Assembly (NCBI RefSeq): GCF_037201815.1
Contig: NZ_CP147407.1
Span: 992,001-1,056,000, forward strand
Reading direction: 5' to 3'
From: Metabacillus sp. FJAT-52054
Lineage (GTDB): Bacteria > Bacillota > Bacilli > Bacillales > Bacillaceae
Length of the DNA stretch: 64,000 nt
The notes below the pieces were generated by a model that worked only from the letters and a program-made list of their open reading frames with translations, was not told where the DNA came from and ran no database searches. The translations under genes and the position numbers were made by a program. Shown one piece after another: positions 53,784-63,304 of the stretch. How positions within the stretch are numbered: position 1 is the stretch's first letter; every line of letters begins with the position of its first letter.

Positions 53784-53837
53784 TTGAAGGAGACTCCTGA
53801 GATTGATGACACAATCTTCCGTATCATCTATAACCCA

Positions 53838-53874
53838 AAAATGCCCGGGATTCCACATCCCGGGCATTTTTTCC
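53838..53874. terminator. Bidirectional terminator after srtN
   Basis: AAAATGCCCGGGA (53838-53850) pairs perfectly with TCCCGGGCATTTT (53858-53870), with T tracts on both strands. Confidence 0.92.
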
Positions 53875-53916
53875 TTCTGGCTGATTACTAAAAAATCCAA
53901 AATGCGAAACCAGCAT

Positions 53917-54756
53917 TCATTTCAAATGAACAGGTTCCATATCCTCTGAAATGACATCAAATGAGTAACCGCGTTTTTTCAGCTCAGGAAGCAGCTGACT
54001 AAGAGCTTCCGGTGAAGGAAGTCGATCATGCATTAAGATTACGATTGGCTGGTCTGGAAAATCGTGATGGTGTTCTTCTACCTGATTCAGAACATCTGTT
54101 ACGTAGTCAGGTTTTTTGAACTTCCAGTCAAAGCTGTCGACATTCCAGTCCCAATATTGGAAGCCCGCAGCATGAAGAGCCTGCTGTTCTGGCTGTGTAA
54201 GGTTTGGTACGCTGCCATAAGGGGTGCGGACAAGGCTCGTTGTGATCCCTGTTAATTTTTTGAGTGTATCCCTTGATTTGCTCATTTCCCCTACGACGGA
54301 TTCAGGATTGGCATAAAAGACCTTCGGCTTGTGCGAGACACCGTGAAGTCCTGCAGCATTCCCTGTTTGGACAATGCGTTTAACCTCTTCCGCATGCTTA
54401 ACCATATTGGGCTCAAGCATGAAGAATGTGGCCGGTACCTCATATTTGCCTAGAACATCCAGAATGTCATCGGTGGCATATGATGGACCGTCGTCAAACG
54501 TTAAAAATACCGTTTTTTCCTTGACTTCCTTCTTTTGCTCCAGGGGTTTTGGAATCATTGATTCCGGCGGATCCGCCTTCATGAATTCTTCCTTTCCCCC
54601 ATGCTTTAGCGTTCCTATTTCCTGGCTATTCACCTTTGCTTTAACCGGTTTGTGCAAATCTGTTTCCATCCAAAGCGACACGAGAACCAGGCCCATTACT
54701 GCGAGTACACTTGCTTTCATCCATAAATACTTCGGCGTCGGCTGTCTTTTTTCCAC
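53917..54756 (-). CDS. Polysaccharide deacetylase (CE4/NodB family), membrane-anchored
   Basis: 279-residue extracellular deacetylase of peptidoglycan or chitin-like sugars. The N terminus has one transmembrane anchor (about 15-33), followed by a linker. The NodB domain starts with TVFLTFDDGPSYATDDIL near 82 (catalytic Asp pair). Motif 2 is LHGVSHKP near 140 (HxxxH-like), motif 3 RTPYGSVPN near 178, motif 4 WDWNVDSFDW near 202 and motif 5 IVILMHDR near 240. I prefer the GTG at 54756, with GGGAGAGGGT in front, over an ATG 15 bases earlier. It is monocistronic. Confidence 0.9.
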   Translation of the reverse strand: MEKRQPTPKYLWMKASVLAVMGLVLVSLWMETDLHKPVKAKVNSQEIGTLKHGGKEEFMKADPPESMIPKPLEQKKEVKEKTVFLTFDDGPSYATDDILDVLGKYEVPATFFMLEPNMVKHAEEVKRIVQTGNAAGLHGVSHKPKVFYANPESVVGEMSKSRDTLKKLTGITTSLVRTPYGSVPNLTQPEQQALHAAGFQYWDWNVDSFDWKFKKPDYVTDVLNQVEEHHHDFPDQPIVILMHDRLPSPEALSQLLPELKKRGYSFDVISEDMEPVHLK

Positions 54757-54969
54757 ATGACCCTCTCCCATGACGTGTAGCTATGTATTCTTATAGTAGT
54801 GTAACGAAAATTGGAAGCTGTTTTGTTACAGGAAAGTAACAATTTATCGACTATTATGTAATGAAGCGGAATGAATGCGCTTCATGTATGAAGTCCAAAA
54901 TATGGATGAGCAGATATTTCGTAATTTTATTGACGGCTGACTGGAAAGCAGATATATTGAGTTTATAAG

Positions 54970-54982
54970 TTTAAATGTTTAA
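54970..54982. promoter_or_regulatory. Candidate ArsR-type site upstream of the SDR gene
   Basis: TTTAAATGTTTAA lies 36 bp before the SDR start. TTTAAACGTTTGA at 56209-56221, in front of the epimerase gene, differs at two positions. The intervening ArsR-family gene is the natural candidate binder. Confidence 0.45.
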
Positions 54983-55017
54983 GTTTTTAAACAAACAATC
55001 ATTAGGAGGAATCGTTT

Positions 55018-55800
55018 ATGAAATCAACGGGTTATGTTCTCATAACAGGTGCTTCAGGCGGAATTGGAATGGAACTCGCTAAAATTGCAGCAGGGAAGGG
55101 CTATTCACTGATTCTAGCAGCCAGAAATGAGAAGAAACTGCTGGAGCTGAAGGCCGAGCTTGAGAGTAAGCACGGTATTTCAGTTGTAATCCATCAGGCA
55201 GACTTATCAAAACCTGAGGAAATAACGAAAATGGCAGAAGAATTGAAAATAAAAAAACTAAAGGTATCCTATCTGATCAATAACGCTGGGTTTGGTTTGT
55301 TTGGAGAATTTCTAGAAACAGATCTCGATGCTGAATTGAATATGATTGACTTAAATATCCGGTCCCTGACACATCTGACCAAACTGTTTCTGCCGGATAT
55401 GACAGAGCGCAATGAGGGAGGCATCCTAAACATCGCTTCAACCGCAGCCTTCCAGCCTGGTCCGCTAATGGCTGTTTATTATGCAACCAAAGCATACGTC
55501 CTTTCGTTCACAGAAGCTCTTGAAAATGAGCTCAAGGATACAAATATCCGTGTGTCTGCACTCTGCCCGGGTCCGACCGATACCGGTTTTTCGGAAAGAG
55601 CTGACCTCGGCAAATCCAAGCTTTTCAATAATGGTGTCATGCGGGCAGATCAAGCTGCACAAGCAGGATTTGATGGGTGGATGAAAGGGAAAACAGTCAT
55701 CGTTCCGGGTCTTCAAAATAAAATTCTGGCTGGATCGGTCCGTTTCATGCCGAGAAAAATGATCACATCTATTGTGAGGAGCGTGCAGGGCAAAAATTAA
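55018..55800 (+). CDS. Short-chain dehydrogenase/reductase
   Basis: 260-residue NAD(P)-dependent oxidoreductase of the classical SDR family. The nucleotide motif is LITGASGGIGMELAK near 8, NNAGFGLFGEF near 89, the catalytic Ser in NIASTAAFQPG near 143, and Tyr/Lys in YYATKAYVLSF near 156 (YxxxK). The substrate is unknown. AGGAGG lies upstream. It is the first gene of a group that includes an ArsR regulator, an NAD-dependent epimerase-like gene and an aldehyde dehydrogenase. Confidence 0.92.
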   Translation: MKSTGYVLITGASGGIGMELAKIAAGKGYSLILAARNEKKLLELKAELESKHGISVVIHQADLSKPEEITKMAEELKIKKLKVSYLINNAGFGLFGEFLETDLDAELNMIDLNIRSLTHLTKLFLPDMTERNEGGILNIASTAAFQPGPLMAVYYATKAYVLSFTEALENELKDTNIRVSALCPGPTDTGFSERADLGKSKLFNNGVMRADQAAQAGFDGWMKGKTVIVPGLQNKILAGSVRFMPRKMITSIVRSVQGKN

Positions 55801-55867
55801 CGGAAAATGGCGGGCAATTCATAATGGTGTATAATAAGGGTAATTGCATTAGGAAAGGCTGATGATC

Positions 55868-56173
55868 ATGTCAGAACCCGTTTTAGAGATTTTTCGATCG
55901 TGCACGCCCATTTTTCAGGCACTTGGCGATGCAGCCAGACAGGATATCATTTTGCTGCTGGCAAAGCATGATACCTTAACCGTAAATCAAATTGCTGAGC
56001 AATCCCATCTTTCCCGTCCTGCTATCTCCCACCACTTAAAGGTTCTTAGGGATAACCAGCTTGTAGCGATTGAACAAAAAGGGACTCAGCGTTATTATTC
56101 ATTATCTCTCGATCAGTCTGTAGACCTGTTGAAACAGCTGATATCCAAAATAGAAGAAGAGTGCGATCTTTAA
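55868..56173 (+). CDS. ArsR-family transcriptional regulator
   Basis: 101-residue winged-helix repressor: FQALGDAARQDIILLLAKHDTLTVNQIAEQSHLSRPAISHHLKVLRDNQLVAIEQKGTQRYYSL spans helices 2-5 and the wing when read through (residues 18-80). The metal-binding ELCVCDL motif of ArsR is absent, so it may respond to a non-metal signal. The ATG at 55868 has AGGAAAGG nine bases upstream. It lies between two similar operator-like sequences and probably controls itself, the SDR and the downstream pair. Confidence 0.9.
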   Translation: MSEPVLEIFRSCTPIFQALGDAARQDIILLLAKHDTLTVNQIAEQSHLSRPAISHHLKVLRDNQLVAIEQKGTQRYYSLSLDQSVDLLKQLISKIEEECDL

Positions 56174-56208
56174 ATAAATGATCTTACTCTGTATAAAATG
56201 TTTATATA

Positions 56209-56221
56209 TTTAAACGTTTGA
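56209..56221. promoter_or_regulatory. Candidate ArsR-type site upstream of the epimerase gene
   Basis: TTTAAACGTTTGA, near-palindromic and nearly identical to the site at 54970-54982. It lies 28 bp before the epimerase-like start. Confidence 0.45.
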
Positions 56222-56248
56222 ACAACAGAACAGAAAGGAAGCAGGCAA

Positions 56249-57268
56249 ATGAAAATAGGAGTACTTGGAGCTACAGGCATGATCGGTCACCACACAGCTG
56301 TGGCTGTATTGGAGCGGGGACATGAGTTGAGAGTGATTCATAGAAAAAATTCAAATCTTTCCGTTCTAAAAGATCTGGCTTTTGAATCAGCAGAAGCAGA
56401 TTTGTATGATCAAGCAGCAATGGAGAAAGCTTTTTCAGGCTTGGATGCCATTATTCATTGTGCAGCCTATTATCCGGTTAAGCCGCTTCCGCTTAAAGAA
56501 GATGTGAGGCTAGCCCGGCTCCAAATGAATACTTTTTTATCGGCATGTGAAGCTAATTCACAGCTGAATAAGATTGTTTATACCGGAGGGTCCATCGCTC
56601 TCCCTAAAAATTCTGATGGAGCCCTGGGGACAGAGACGCTTATTTACACGAACCCGCCTGCACAAAAAAATGCCTATCTGCAGGTGAAATATGAGATGGA
56701 TAAAATAGCGAGAGAAAGAGCCTCCTCTATATTGCCGATTGTAATTGGAATCCCTGCAATGTGCCTTGGTGAATATGACTATGGTCCTTCAACTGGGCAG
56801 ATTATAGTTGAAGTTGCAAATGAATCCCTTCCTGCTTATTTAGAAGGAAACCGGAATGTTGTTTATGCAGGGGATGCAGGAAGGGGACTGGTGCTGGCTG
56901 CTGAGAAAGGCAGAATTGGAGAGCGCTATTTAATCACCGGGACGAATATTTCCATGAGTGAACTCGTTCCTAAAATTGCTTCTCTCGCCGGTGTGGTTCC
57001 ACCTAAAAGAATTCTCCCTCTTAACGCTGCCAAAATCATCGCTTCTTTAGTATCTGTAAAACAGTCAATGTTCGGCGGGCCGAGCCCGAAGCTTTCAAAA
57101 ACGGCGGTTGCGATTATGGGATTAGGGCAATTTCTTGATGGGGGCAAGGCTGAGAGGGAGCTTGGCTATTCGCCCTCGAATACACTCGATGAGACACTTG
57201 AGCGAACATTGTTATGGTTTAAAAAAGAAGGTTATCTATCATCAAAGGAGATGGGACATCATGATTGA
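56249..57268 (+). CDS. NAD-dependent epimerase/dehydratase-like protein
   Basis: 339-residue extended SDR protein. The Rossmann motif [22 protein letters not shown] is at 4-25; IHCAAYYPV is near 71; [10 protein letters not shown] near 110 replaces the usual Ser, and [10 protein letters not shown] near 143 gives the YxxxK pair. Related proteins reduce flavonol-like or hydroxy-ketone substrates, or are sugar epimerases; the exact reaction is unknown. Its stop overlaps the aldehyde dehydrogenase start by 8 bp, so the two enzymes likely act on one substrate chain. Confidence 0.85.
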   Translation: MKIGVLGATGMIGHHTAVAVLERGHELRVIHRKNSNLSVLKDLAFESAEADLYDQAAMEKAFSGLDAIIHCAAYYPVKPLPLKEDVRLARLQMNTFLSACEANSQLNKIVYTGGSIALPKNSDGALGTETLIYTNPPAQKNAYLQVKYEMDKIARERASSILPIVIGIPAMCLGEYDYGPSTGQIIVEVANESLPAYLEGNRNVVYAGDAGRGLVLAAEKGRIGERYLITGTNISMSELVPKIASLAGVVPPKRILPLNAAKIIASLVSVKQSMFGGPSPKLSKTAVAIMGLGQFLDGGKAERELGYSPSNTLDETLERTLLWFKKEGYLSSKEMGHHD

Positions 57269-58646
57269 CACAAAGCCTGATGAAATAAAGCAAATCCTCA
57301 AAGAGCAGCAAACGTATTTTGCCACTCAACAAACAAAAAATATTTCATTCCGCTTGGAGCAGTTAAAGAAGCTTAAAGATGGAGTAAAGAAACACGAGCA
57401 GGATATTGTTAAGGCCCTCGCTCTGGACTTAAATAAATCAGAGCTTGAAGCTTACTCAACAGAAATCGGTATTCTATATGAAGAGATTAATTTTACGATG
57501 AAGAGATTAAGAAATTGGGCTAAGCCAAGAAAGGTGAGTACGGCACTGACACATACTGGGTCTAGAGGGTATGTCATTCATGAGCCTTATGGTGCAGTGC
57601 TTATTATTGCACCGTGGAACTACCCTTTTCAGCTTGCCTTATCTCCTCTAGTCGGAGCAATCGCAGCTGGAAACACAGCGGTCATTAAGCCTTCAGAGCT
57701 GACGCCGAACGTTTCGTCACTGATCAAGAAGATTCTTCAGGAACAATACACTTCCGCTTATATTGCAACAGTTGAAGGGGGGGTAGCAGCGAGCCAAGCC
57801 CTCCTGGAACTGCCATTTGATTACATCTTTTTCACAGGAAGCGTCCCAGTCGGAAAAGTTGTGATGGAAGCAGCAGCTAAGCACCTTACCCCCGTCACAC
57901 TTGAATTAGGCGGAAAAAGTCCAACGATTGTAGATGAGCAAGTGAATATCAAACTTGCAGCTAAACGGATTGTATTCGGTAAATTTACGAACGCCGGTCA
58001 AACGTGTATTGCTCCGGATTATCTGCTTGTTCAAAAGAAAGTAAAACAAGAATTGATTGACGCAATGAAGGAAGCAATAAATGAGTTTTATGGAGATAAC
58101 CCTTTGGAAAGCAGCCGGTATTCAAAAATTGTGAATGATCGCCATTACAGCAGACTCACTCGTTATCTTAATGATGGAAGAATCCTTTTTGGAGGAACAC
58201 GAGATGATGGGACTCACCGGATTGCGCCAACACTGCTCGATCAAGTGGATCCCAATTCACCTGTAATGACGGAAGAAATTTTCGGACCGATTTTTCCAGT
58301 GATGGAATATGACACTCTGGATGAAGCGATCGAATTCGTGAATTCCCGTCCAAAGCCGCTCGCTCTCTATCTATTTACAGAAAGCAAAGAGACAGAAGCA
58401 GAAGTGACAAACCGTATTTCTTTTGGCGGAGGATGCATCAACGATACCCTTATGCACATCGCGACTCCCTATCTCCCATTTGGAGGAGTCGGTGAAAGCG
58501 GGATGGGAAGCTATCATGGGAAATACAGCTTTGAAACCTTTTCCCATGCTAAGAGCGTGCTGAAGCAGACGACAAGATTTGACTTTTCCTTCCGATATCC
58601 TTCAGCAAAGAACGGTCTTAAATTAGTAAAAAGATTATTAAAATAA
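57261..58646 (+). CDS. Aldehyde dehydrogenase (class 3, YwdH-like)
   Basis: 461-residue NAD(P)-dependent aldehyde dehydrogenase, oxidising aldehydes to acids. [26 protein letters not shown] is near 110, the glutamate motif [11 protein letters not shown] near 213, and the catalytic cysteine in [16 protein letters not shown] near 245. The C-terminal hydrophobic or basic tail is typical of class 3 enzymes. The ATG at 57261 is chosen because AAGGAG precedes it and it begins in the family's usual place; a longer frame overlapping the epimerase is not needed. A terminator follows. Confidence 0.92.
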   Translation: MIDTKPDEIKQILKEQQTYFATQQTKNISFRLEQLKKLKDGVKKHEQDIVKALALDLNKSELEAYSTEIGILYEEINFTMKRLRNWAKPRKVSTALTHTGSRGYVIHEPYGAVLIIAPWNYPFQLALSPLVGAIAAGNTAVIKPSELTPNVSSLIKKILQEQYTSAYIATVEGGVAASQALLELPFDYIFFTGSVPVGKVVMEAAAKHLTPVTLELGGKSPTIVDEQVNIKLAAKRIVFGKFTNAGQTCIAPDYLLVQKKVKQELIDAMKEAINEFYGDNPLESSRYSKIVNDRHYSRLTRYLNDGRILFGGTRDDGTHRIAPTLLDQVDPNSPVMTEEIFGPIFPVMEYDTLDEAIEFVNSRPKPLALYLFTESKETEAEVTNRISFGGGCINDTLMHIATPYLPFGGVGESGMGSYHGKYSFETFSHAKSVLKQTTRFDFSFRYPSAKNGLKLVKRLLK

Positions 58647-58651
58647 TAAAG

Positions 58652-58688
58652 GGACAGCTCCATTAGGGGGGCTGTCCTCGTTTTGTCG
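58652..58688 (+). terminator. Terminator after the aldehyde dehydrogenase gene
   Basis: GGACAGC...GCTGTCC stem followed by TCGTTTTG. Confidence 0.7.
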
Positions 58689-58719
58689 AAAAATAAACGG
58701 AATTCCAGCACATTGTGAT

Positions 58720-58746
58720 TTCAGATATAGGTCTTTGTTCCGATAT
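58720..58746 (+). promoter_or_regulatory. Possible sigma-D promoter of the second chemoreceptor gene
   Basis: TTCA (58720-58723), 15-bp spacer, TCCGATAT (58739-58746). The -10 matches seven of eight sigma-D positions; the -35 is poor. Confidence 0.45.
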
Positions 58747-58795
58747 ATTCAGTAATAGATGTTAGGAATTTGCTACTTGCTTAGGAGGAATATCA

Positions 58796-60304
58796 TTGAA
58801 CGCATCGAAGAACAGGCTTATGCTGTGGGTCTCCGCAGTGTGCATTGCCGTAGCCTGCGGTATACAAGTTATCCATCGCCTTTTTCCAATGCACATGCAT
58901 ATGGAGCATTCAGGCAGCCATTCACTGATTCTGATCGCTGCGATCATCCTGCCGGTTCTTTTATTGAGTGTCGCTGTTTTCTTTTATAACCAAGATACAA
59001 GCCATCGGCTCATCCCGCTCTTTATAGTACTGACGCTAAATTTTTCCAGCATCGCTATGATCGTTTCCGGAGAAGGGATGGTTGTGTACCATTTTTCGAT
59101 CTTTCTGGTCGTAGCGCTGGCTGCCTATTATGACAGTATAAGATTGATTTCGGTAATGACTGTTCTTTTTGCCATTCCTCACCTGATTGCTATGTTTGCC
59201 TTTACAGATTTGTTTTTTGGTGATCACGATTATACATGGTTTATGTTTTTCATCCATGCGTTCTATCTCGTTCTCACATCAGGGGGGATTTCATGGCAAA
59301 TCTACTCGAAAAATAAATACACCAGTGAGCTCTTGCAGAAAAATGAATGGCAAATGCAATCCTTGGAGCGCCTCACAAAGGAACTGGCTTCTACCGCTCA
59401 CCGCATTGGTGATAATGTGGACAGGCTGAATGAGCATGGTGAATTAACTGGCTTAGTAACCCGGCAAATTCAAGATTCCGCCTCAGAAGTAGCAGCGGGT
59501 ACGGTAAACCAAGTGGCAGAGGCAAAGCAGAGTGAAGAAAAAATGCTCGATATGCAAAATGGCGCAGTGAAAATCTCAAGTGCGGCTGCCGGAATACGGG
59601 AATTGTCCTTTAACGCTAATAAACTAGTGAATGCAGGGAAAGGATCGCTTGAAGATACAGAGCGTCAAATGGAAAACATTTATGAAACGTTTGGTACGCT
59701 GGCCCGCTCCATCCAGGCTCTTCAAGGTCAATCCAAGCAGATTGGGGGCATAGTTTCAGAAATAGCTTCCATCGCGGATCAGACCAATCTGCTGGCATTG
59801 AATGCTGCGATTGAAGCTGCCCGGGCAGGAGAAGCAGGAAAAGGATTTGCTGTGGTGGCGGATGAGGTCCGGAAGCTTGCAGGGAAGTCAAACGATTCCA
59901 CCGAAAAAATCAGTTATCTTATTGAAGCCATCCAAAACGATATTCATCAAGTTACGGAAGAAATGAAAACCGGCACCGCGGTTGTCCAGGAAGGTTTGCT
60001 CAAAGTCGAAACGACTGCCGCAGCCTTTGAACAAATCAACGCCGCTTCCAATGAAGTTGCTGCCGGCACAGACCGGGTGGCAGAGGAAGTATCCCGCTTC
60101 CTTCAGACCATTACCGAAGTAAGCGATTCCATTTCCAGCATGTCATCTGCCCTGCACTTAAGCAAAAAGGCGAGCGGTGAAATGATCACCAGCATGGAAA
60201 GCCAATCAGAAGCGGTTCAATATCTTGGTACCATCATGGAATCCCTGGGAGAGCTCACCGCAAACCTGAATGGACTGGTCGCATCGCTTGGGGAAAATAA
60301 GTAG
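58796..60304 (+). CDS. Methyl-accepting chemotaxis protein with polytopic membrane sensor
   Basis: 502-residue chemoreceptor. Instead of an extracytoplasmic domain it has about six transmembrane segments in residues 8-180. A histidine/methionine-rich loop ([11 protein letters not shown] near 32) follows the first. There is no evident HAMP domain; a coiled region leads directly to the signalling domain with the tip [31 protein letters not shown] near 327. Metal, redox or membrane-state sensing is plausible from the loop but unproven. The start is TTG with AGGAGG upstream. Confidence 0.92.
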   Translation: MNASKNRLMLWVSAVCIAVACGIQVIHRLFPMHMHMEHSGSHSLILIAAIILPVLLLSVAVFFYNQDTSHRLIPLFIVLTLNFSSIAMIVSGEGMVVYHFSIFLVVALAAYYDSIRLISVMTVLFAIPHLIAMFAFTDLFFGDHDYTWFMFFIHAFYLVLTSGGISWQIYSKNKYTSELLQKNEWQMQSLERLTKELASTAHRIGDNVDRLNEHGELTGLVTRQIQDSASEVAAGTVNQVAEAKQSEEKMLDMQNGAVKISSAAAGIRELSFNANKLVNAGKGSLEDTERQMENIYETFGTLARSIQALQGQSKQIGGIVSEIASIADQTNLLALNAAIEAARAGEAGKGFAVVADEVRKLAGKSNDSTEKISYLIEAIQNDIHQVTEEMKTGTAVVQEGLLKVETTAAAFEQINAASNEVAAGTDRVAEEVSRFLQTITEVSDSISSMSSALHLSKKASGEMITSMESQSEAVQYLGTIMESLGELTANLNGLVASLGENK

Positions 60305-60311
60305 AAGAGTG

Positions 60312-60340
60312 AAAAGCAGCCGGTGGCTGCTTTTTAATTG
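60312..60340 (+). terminator. Terminator of the second chemoreceptor gene
   Basis: AAAAGCAGCC-gg-GGCTGCTTTT-type stem followed by TTTAATTG. Confidence 0.85.
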
Positions 60341-60414
60341 TAATGAAAATATAAGAGACGGAAAGAAAAAATCTGAATATCCAGCTTCCATCTTAGTTGA
60401 CTTCCCAAACTTCA

Positions 60415-60441
60415 TATAATACAATTAACAAAATGTTAATT
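60415..60441 (+). promoter_or_regulatory. NAD salvage operon promoter with palindromic operator
   Basis: The -10 box TATAAT (60415-60420) is followed after two bases by the perfect palindrome AATTAACAAAATGTTAATT (60423-60441; 8-bp arms, 3-bp centre). It covers the start site. The first gene encodes an NrtR-like protein, the probable binder. Confidence 0.7.
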
Positions 60442-60458
60442 AAAAAGCTGGTGAATAA

Positions 60459-61238
60459 GTGAGTGATATAAATCAACAAGCCTTAAAAAAATATGATTCC
60501 GGCAAGTATCGGACACCTGATGGATACACGTCAGACATCGCCGTATTTACGATTCATTCAGAAAAGCGGGAGCATAAGCCGCCCATTGTAAGCATGATGC
60601 TAATGCTGATCCAGAGGACAGAAATCACTGCAGAGGGCACCCCGAATATTGAAGGGGGCAAATGGGCGCTTCCGGGAGGATTTGTTCAGCCGGATGAAAC
60701 CGCGCTTGAAGCCGCACATCGGGAGCTTTTAGAGGAAACCGGGGTAAGAGGCATTCATATGAAGCATTACGGTGTATATGACCGGCCGGGAAGGGATCCG
60801 CGCGGATGGATTTTATCCAATGCCCATTATGCGATAGTTCCGGAGGATGTGCTGAAAGGACGAAAGGCGAGTGATGATGCGGAGGATGTTCAGCTTTTCC
60901 GCTTGGAGGATTTGAAGTCCATTCAGCTTGCATTTGATCATGAGCAGTTAATTTCCGATGCCATTCGCGAGATCCGATCAGATCTGCTCCAGACGACAGC
61001 AGCCAAGAATTTTTTGCCTGAGGAATTTACCTATTCGGAGCTGCAGGCGGTGCTTCTAACGGTAACCGATGACCCCGCCATTAAAAGCGAGCAGTCATTT
61101 GCCAGGAAAATAAAGACACTTCCTTTTATACAGGAAGCAGAGGGGAAGACAACAGCCAGAACCTCAAAAAAGCCTGCTAAGCTGTACCGTTTTGTAGAAA
61201 TGGATATCATAAAGCCAATCTATACGGCACGCTACTAA
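60459..61238 (+). CDS. NrtR-like Nudix/winged-helix protein, NAD metabolism regulator or ADP-ribose hydrolase
   Basis: 259-residue protein with an N-terminal Nudix domain and a C-terminal winged helix (about 185-259: FLPEEFTYSELQAVLLTVTDDP). This is the architecture of NrtR, the repressor of NAD synthesis genes that responds to ADP-ribose. The Nudix box at 74-96 (GGFVQPDETALEAA then RELLEETGV) keeps all catalytic residues, so hydrolysis may also be retained. The start is GTG with a weak site. It is first in an operon with pncA, pncB, a NadD-like gene and nadE, and a palindrome overlaps its promoter. Confidence 0.85.
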   Translation: MSDINQQALKKYDSGKYRTPDGYTSDIAVFTIHSEKREHKPPIVSMMLMLIQRTEITAEGTPNIEGGKWALPGGFVQPDETALEAAHRELLEETGVRGIHMKHYGVYDRPGRDPRGWILSNAHYAIVPEDVLKGRKASDDAEDVQLFRLEDLKSIQLAFDHEQLISDAIREIRSDLLQTTAAKNFLPEEFTYSELQAVLLTVTDDPAIKSEQSFARKIKTLPFIQEAEGKTTARTSKKPAKLYRFVEMDIIKPIYTARY

Positions 61239-61257
61239 GTAAACAGGGGGTATGGGC

Positions 61258-61806
61258 ATGACCAGGGGATTGATTGTGATTGATTACACAAATGATTTTG
61301 TTGCGGATAACGGAGCACTGACATGCGGCAAGCCGGGTCAGGTAATTGAATCAGAAATCGTGAGGGTAACGAAAGATTTTATTGAGTCTGGAGATGCGGT
61401 TGTTTTCGCAGTGGACTTTCATAAAATGAATGATCCATTTCATCCGGAGACAGCTCTTTACCCTCCTCATAATATTGAGGGAACCTTAGGAAGAGAGCTT
61501 TACGGAGCGCTTCAGGATCTATATGAACAAAATCAGCATCTCGGCCATGTTTTTTGGATGGATAAAACAAGGTACAGCGCATTTGCAGGAACAAATTTGG
61601 AAATCCTTCTCAGAGAGAGAGGAATTACCGAGCTTCACCTGATTGGAGTGTGCACAGACATTTGTGTTCTCCACACGGCAGTAGATGCCTATAATAAAGG
61701 ATTTAAGCTTACGGTTCACGAGAAGGCAGCAGCTAGTTTTGACGAGGATGGCCATAAATGGGCGCTGAGGCATTTCAAAGGCAGCTTAAATGCGGAAATC
61801 CAGTAG
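61258..61806 (+). CDS. pncA: Nicotinamidase
   Basis: 182-residue cytoplasmic amidohydrolase converting nicotinamide to nicotinate. The catalytic triad is visible: Asp9 in VIDYTNDF, Lys in WMDKTRYSAFAG near 100, and Cys in GVCTDICVLHTAVDAY near 128. The metal site is DFHKMNDPFHPE near 53. The sequence closely follows B. subtilis PncA (YueJ). I use the second ATG, 61258, which has AGGGGG seven bases upstream. It lies between the NrtR-like gene and pncB. Confidence 0.95.
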   Translation: MTRGLIVIDYTNDFVADNGALTCGKPGQVIESEIVRVTKDFIESGDAVVFAVDFHKMNDPFHPETALYPPHNIEGTLGRELYGALQDLYEQNQHLGHVFWMDKTRYSAFAGTNLEILLRERGITELHLIGVCTDICVLHTAVDAYNKGFKLTVHEKAAASFDEDGHKWALRHFKGSLNAEIQ

Positions 61807-61830
61807 TTGGATGGAGAGGAGATCTACCAG

Positions 61831-63297
61831 ATGCACGACAAATATAAAGATGACAGCCTGGCCCTTCATACGGACCTTTATCAAATAAATATGGCGGAAA
61901 CTTACTGGGAAGACGGTGTTCATAATAACAAGGCTGTTTTTGAATTATTTTTCAGAAAACTGCCGTTTGGCAATGGATATGCAGTCTTTGCAGGACTTGA
62001 GAGGGTTATTCAGTATTTAAATGGATTTCGTTTCTCAGAAAGTGACTTGGAGTTTTTAAGGGAACTTGGGTACCAGGGAGATTTTCTGGCTTACCTGAAA
62101 GATATGCGATTCACCGGTTCCGTCCGTTCAATGGAAGAAGGAGAGCTTGTTTTCGGAGGCGAGCCGATGATTCGGGTTGAAGCTCCCCTTGCCGAAGCAC
62201 AGATCGTTGAAACAGCTTTGCTGAATATCGTAAACTTCCAGACGCTGATTGCAACGAAGGCGTGCAGGATAAAGCAGGCTGTCGGTGATCAGACGGTGAT
62301 GGAATTTGGTTCAAGACGGGCGCACGAATTGGACGCTGCTCTCTGGGGAACGCGGGCTGCCTTTATCGGCGGACTCGAAGCAACCTCCAACGTTCGGGCG
62401 GCGAAGCTATTCGGAATTCCTGCGGCCGGAACCCATGCCCATGCGCTTGTTCAGGCATACCGTGACGAATATACAGCTTTCCATAAATACGCCCGCCGCC
62501 ACAAGGACTGCGTCTTCTTAGTTGATACATACGATACGCTGAAGTCCGGTGTTCCCAATGCGATTAGAGTGGCACAGGAGCTTGGTGATAAAATTAATTT
62601 TGTCGGAATTCGCCTCGATAGCGGGGATATGGCGTACCTGTCTAAAAAAGCGAGAAAGATGCTGGACGATGCAGGATTTACAGAAACTCATATTATCGCA
62701 TCCAATGATTTGGATGAAGACACGATTATGAATTTAAAGTCGCAGGGAGCCCGGATTGATACATGGGGAATCGGCACGAAGCTTATCACAGCCTATGATC
62801 AGCCGGCATTGGGTGCCGTATACAAGCTTGTCAGCATTGAAGGCAAAGATGGCGTTATGGAGGATACCATTAAAATCAGCGGGAATCCTGAAAAAGTCAC
62901 AACGCCAGGCATGAAACGCCTCTACAGAATTATCAATACGAATAACCATAAATCAGAAGGCGATTATATTGCGCTTGAAGAAGAAAACCCGAACGAAGAA
63001 GAGCGACTGAAAATGTTCCATCCGGTTCATACGTACATCAGTAAATTCGTGACGGATTTTGAAGCGCGTGATCTCCATAAAGATATATTCAAAGACGGAA
63101 AACTTATCTATGATCTTCCATCAATTAAGGATATTCAAAGCAAGGTGAAAAGTAATCTTGAGGAGCTTTGGGATGAGTACAGAAGAAAGCTGAATCCTGA
63201 GGATTATCCGGTCGATCTCAGTGAAAAATGCTGGGAAAACAAAATGAGAAATATCCGCGAGGTTAAGGAGAAGGTTGAAAAAATAAGAAAAGGGTGA
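61831..63297 (+). CDS. pncB: Nicotinate phosphoribosyltransferase
   Basis: 488-residue cytoplasmic enzyme joining nicotinate and PRPP to nicotinate mononucleotide. It has HTDLYQINMAETYW near 14, EFGSRRAHELDAALW near 160, GTHAHALVQAYRDEYTAF near 208 and the phosphate-binding IDTWGIGTKLITAYDQPALG near 310. It aligns along its length with B. subtilis YueK as I know it. I choose the ATG at 61831, with AGAGGAG nine bases upstream; a TTG at 61807 directly abuts the pncA stop. It follows pncA in the same operon. Confidence 0.95.
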   Translation: MHDKYKDDSLALHTDLYQINMAETYWEDGVHNNKAVFELFFRKLPFGNGYAVFAGLERVIQYLNGFRFSESDLEFLRELGYQGDFLAYLKDMRFTGSVRSMEEGELVFGGEPMIRVEAPLAEAQIVETALLNIVNFQTLIATKACRIKQAVGDQTVMEFGSRRAHELDAALWGTRAAFIGGLEATSNVRAAKLFGIPAAGTHAHALVQAYRDEYTAFHKYARRHKDCVFLVDTYDTLKSGVPNAIRVAQELGDKINFVGIRLDSGDMAYLSKKARKMLDDAGFTETHIIASNDLDEDTIMNLKSQGARIDTWGIGTKLITAYDQPALGAVYKLVSIEGKDGVMEDTIKISGNPEKVTTPGMKRLYRIINTNNHKSEGDYIALEEENPNEEERLKMFHPVHTYISKFVTDFEARDLHKDIFKDGKLIYDLPSIKDIQSKVKSNLEELWDEYRRKLNPEDYPVDLSEKCWENKMRNIREVKEKVEKIRKG

Positions 63298-63304
63298 AAA
63301 GTGC

